The position numbers and the translations under genes are program-made. The notes under the pieces were generated by a model that saw nothing but the letters and a program-made list of their open reading frames with translations, was not told the DNA's origin and ran no database searches. From Thermomicrobiales bacterium (GTDB taxonomy: Bacteria > Chloroflexota > Chloroflexia > Thermomicrobiales > UBA6265), in contig JAICRA010000127.1 in assembly GCA_025937615.1 (NCBI GenBank), positions 1 to 5,264 on the forward strand: a stretch of DNA of 5,264 nt. Reading direction: 5' to 3'. Positions 4,476 through 5,264 of the stretch are shown here, piece by piece (the stretch's first letter is position 1; each line of letters opens with the position of its first letter).

Positions 4476-5264
4476 TCAGGCGTCGCCGGTGGCGGTCACC
4501 TCGAGCAATTCGTCCGCGTGAAAGAGGTCGTAATTGAACGTCTGTGCCGCAGTCGCGCCCTCGTGCGCCGCCGTCACGATCTGGTGCGCCAATAACCGCG
4601 TGCAGTCGCCCGCGGCGTAGACGAACGGCTCGCTCGTCCGCTGTTCGGTATCGACCGTGATGTAGCCGCTACCGCTCATCGCCAGTCCCAGCGAGCGCGC
4701 GAGCGCCGTCTGCGGTGCGGCTCCCTGGTGGCTGAAGAGGTGCTGCGCCGGGAGCTCCCGCCCGTCCTCCAATCGCAAGGCCTCCAGCATCCCCGGCTCG
4801 CCGTCTCGCGCCTGCCCGCAGGTGATCCTTCCGATCACCACCGGCAACTCCCGCCGCGCCATCTGGTCAGCTGCCCGCGGCGTCAGCCCCAGCGCGCCGT
4901 CATTGGTCACCAGGGTCACGTCCGGGGTGAAACGGCGCAGTTGAATTGCCATCGTCGCCGCCTCGTCGTCGTTCCCGGCCACCACCACTCGCTTGCCCCG
5001 CATCTCGTAACCATCGCAGACGATGCACCAGTGCAAACTGCGGCCGATGAACGCCTCGAACCCCGGGAAGCGCGTCCAGTGGTCACGCACTCCTGTGGCG
5101 AGGATGACCCCCCGTGCTCGAATGCGCTCCCCGCCCGACCCCTCCAGCGCAAACCCGTCTGGCGTTCGCCGGATCGCTACCACCTCCGCGCCGCAGACTT
5201 GTGCGCCGTACCGCTCCGCCTGCGCCGTTCCCCGCGCGCGCAATTCCCGCGCCGGAATCCCGTC
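4476..5264 (-). CDS. Thioredoxin-reductase-like FAD-dependent oxidoreductase (partial, C-terminal part)
   Basis: The frame is open from the right edge to the stop at 4476-4478, giving 262 residues; the N-terminal FAD-binding GxGxxG motif lies outside. Numbering is from the fragment's first residue. DGIPARELRARG (1-12) continues the FAD domain, and RGVILATGVRDHW (51-63) is the typical 'ATG' segment. HWCIVCDGYEMRG (78-90) carries the redox CxxC (Cys80, Cys83) of thioredoxin reductases. VYAAGDCTRLLAHQIVTAAHEG (215-236) is the C-terminal FAD-binding segment. The fold and CxxC suggest electron transfer from FAD to a disulfide partner. The pyridine-nucleotide loop is unusual: VVVAGNDDEAA (93-103) replaces the GGGDSA pattern, and the HRR motif for NADPH is absent (LVTNDG, 118-123). 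Electron donor and partner are therefore uncertain. The neighbouring genes give no pathway link. Confidence 0.9.
   Translation of the reverse strand, partial: DGIPARELRARGTAQAERYGAQVCGAEVVAIRRTPDGFALEGSGGERIRARGVILATGVRDHWTRFPGFEAFIGRSLHWCIVCDGYEMRGKRVVVAGNDDEAATMAIQLRRFTPDVTLVTNDGALGLTPRAADQMARRELPVVIGRITCGQARDGEPGMLEALRLEDGRELPAQHLFSHQGAAPQTALARSLGLAMSGSGYITVDTEQRTSEPFVYAAGDCTRLLAHQIVTAAHEGATAAQTFNYDLFHADELLEVTATGDA

Noticed and set aside
5241..5243. A TTG that could be the start of the flavoprotein
   Set aside because: The frame stays open to the window edge and the residues upstream (DGIPAREL) continue the family sequence, so the TTG is an internal leucine and the gene is truncated by the window.

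Overview
The window is GC-rich bacterial DNA with five protein-coding genes and no RNA gene, CRISPR array or mobile element that I can see. The best lineage guess is Chloroflexota, near Thermomicrobia/Sphaerobacter. This is inferred from the high GC, strong AGGAGG-type ribosome binding sites, and a Tat-exported solute-binding protein whose linker is rich in Ala, Thr, Pro and Gln, a style I associate with that group. No marker gene confirms it.

Layout, left to right. Positions 1-474 (minus) hold the N-terminal 158 residues of a LivH-type branched-chain amino acid ABC permease, which runs off the left edge. Positions 596-1900 (minus) encode its likely partner, a twin-arginine-exported periplasmic-binding protein of the leucine/amide family. 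A 121-base gap with short repeats separates them. Upstream on the same strand are two small genes that are not obviously part of the transporter. One is at 2017-2556 (179 aa, uncharacterised, with a conserved-looking LCINP cysteine segment). The other is at 2702-2935 (77 aa, ending in a MoaD/ubiquitin-like ...APIAGG tail). A divergent intergenic region (2936-3208) follows, with a structured GC-rich inverted repeat, a perfect 14-bp tandem repeat and candidate promoters. Positions 3209-4453 (plus) encode a 414-aa GH1-like beta-glycosidase-type TIM-barrel protein. Convergent to it, only 22 bases away, 4476-5264 (minus) is the C-terminal part of a thioredoxin-reductase-like FAD oxidoreductase that enters from the right edge.

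How they fit together. The binding protein and permease form the front of an importer operon for an amino-acid-like or amide solute; the second permease and ATPases would lie left of the window. The GH1-like enzyme and the flavoprotein look like independent cytoplasmic enzymes. The most intriguing part is the pair at 2017-2935: a small predicted beta-grasp-like protein with a C-terminal diglycine, followed by a cysteine-containing protein of unknown function. This could be a small-modifier or sulfur-carrier type cassette, but no E1-like (ThiF/MoeB) or JAB gene is present in the window, so the idea rests on the tail motif and gene pairing.
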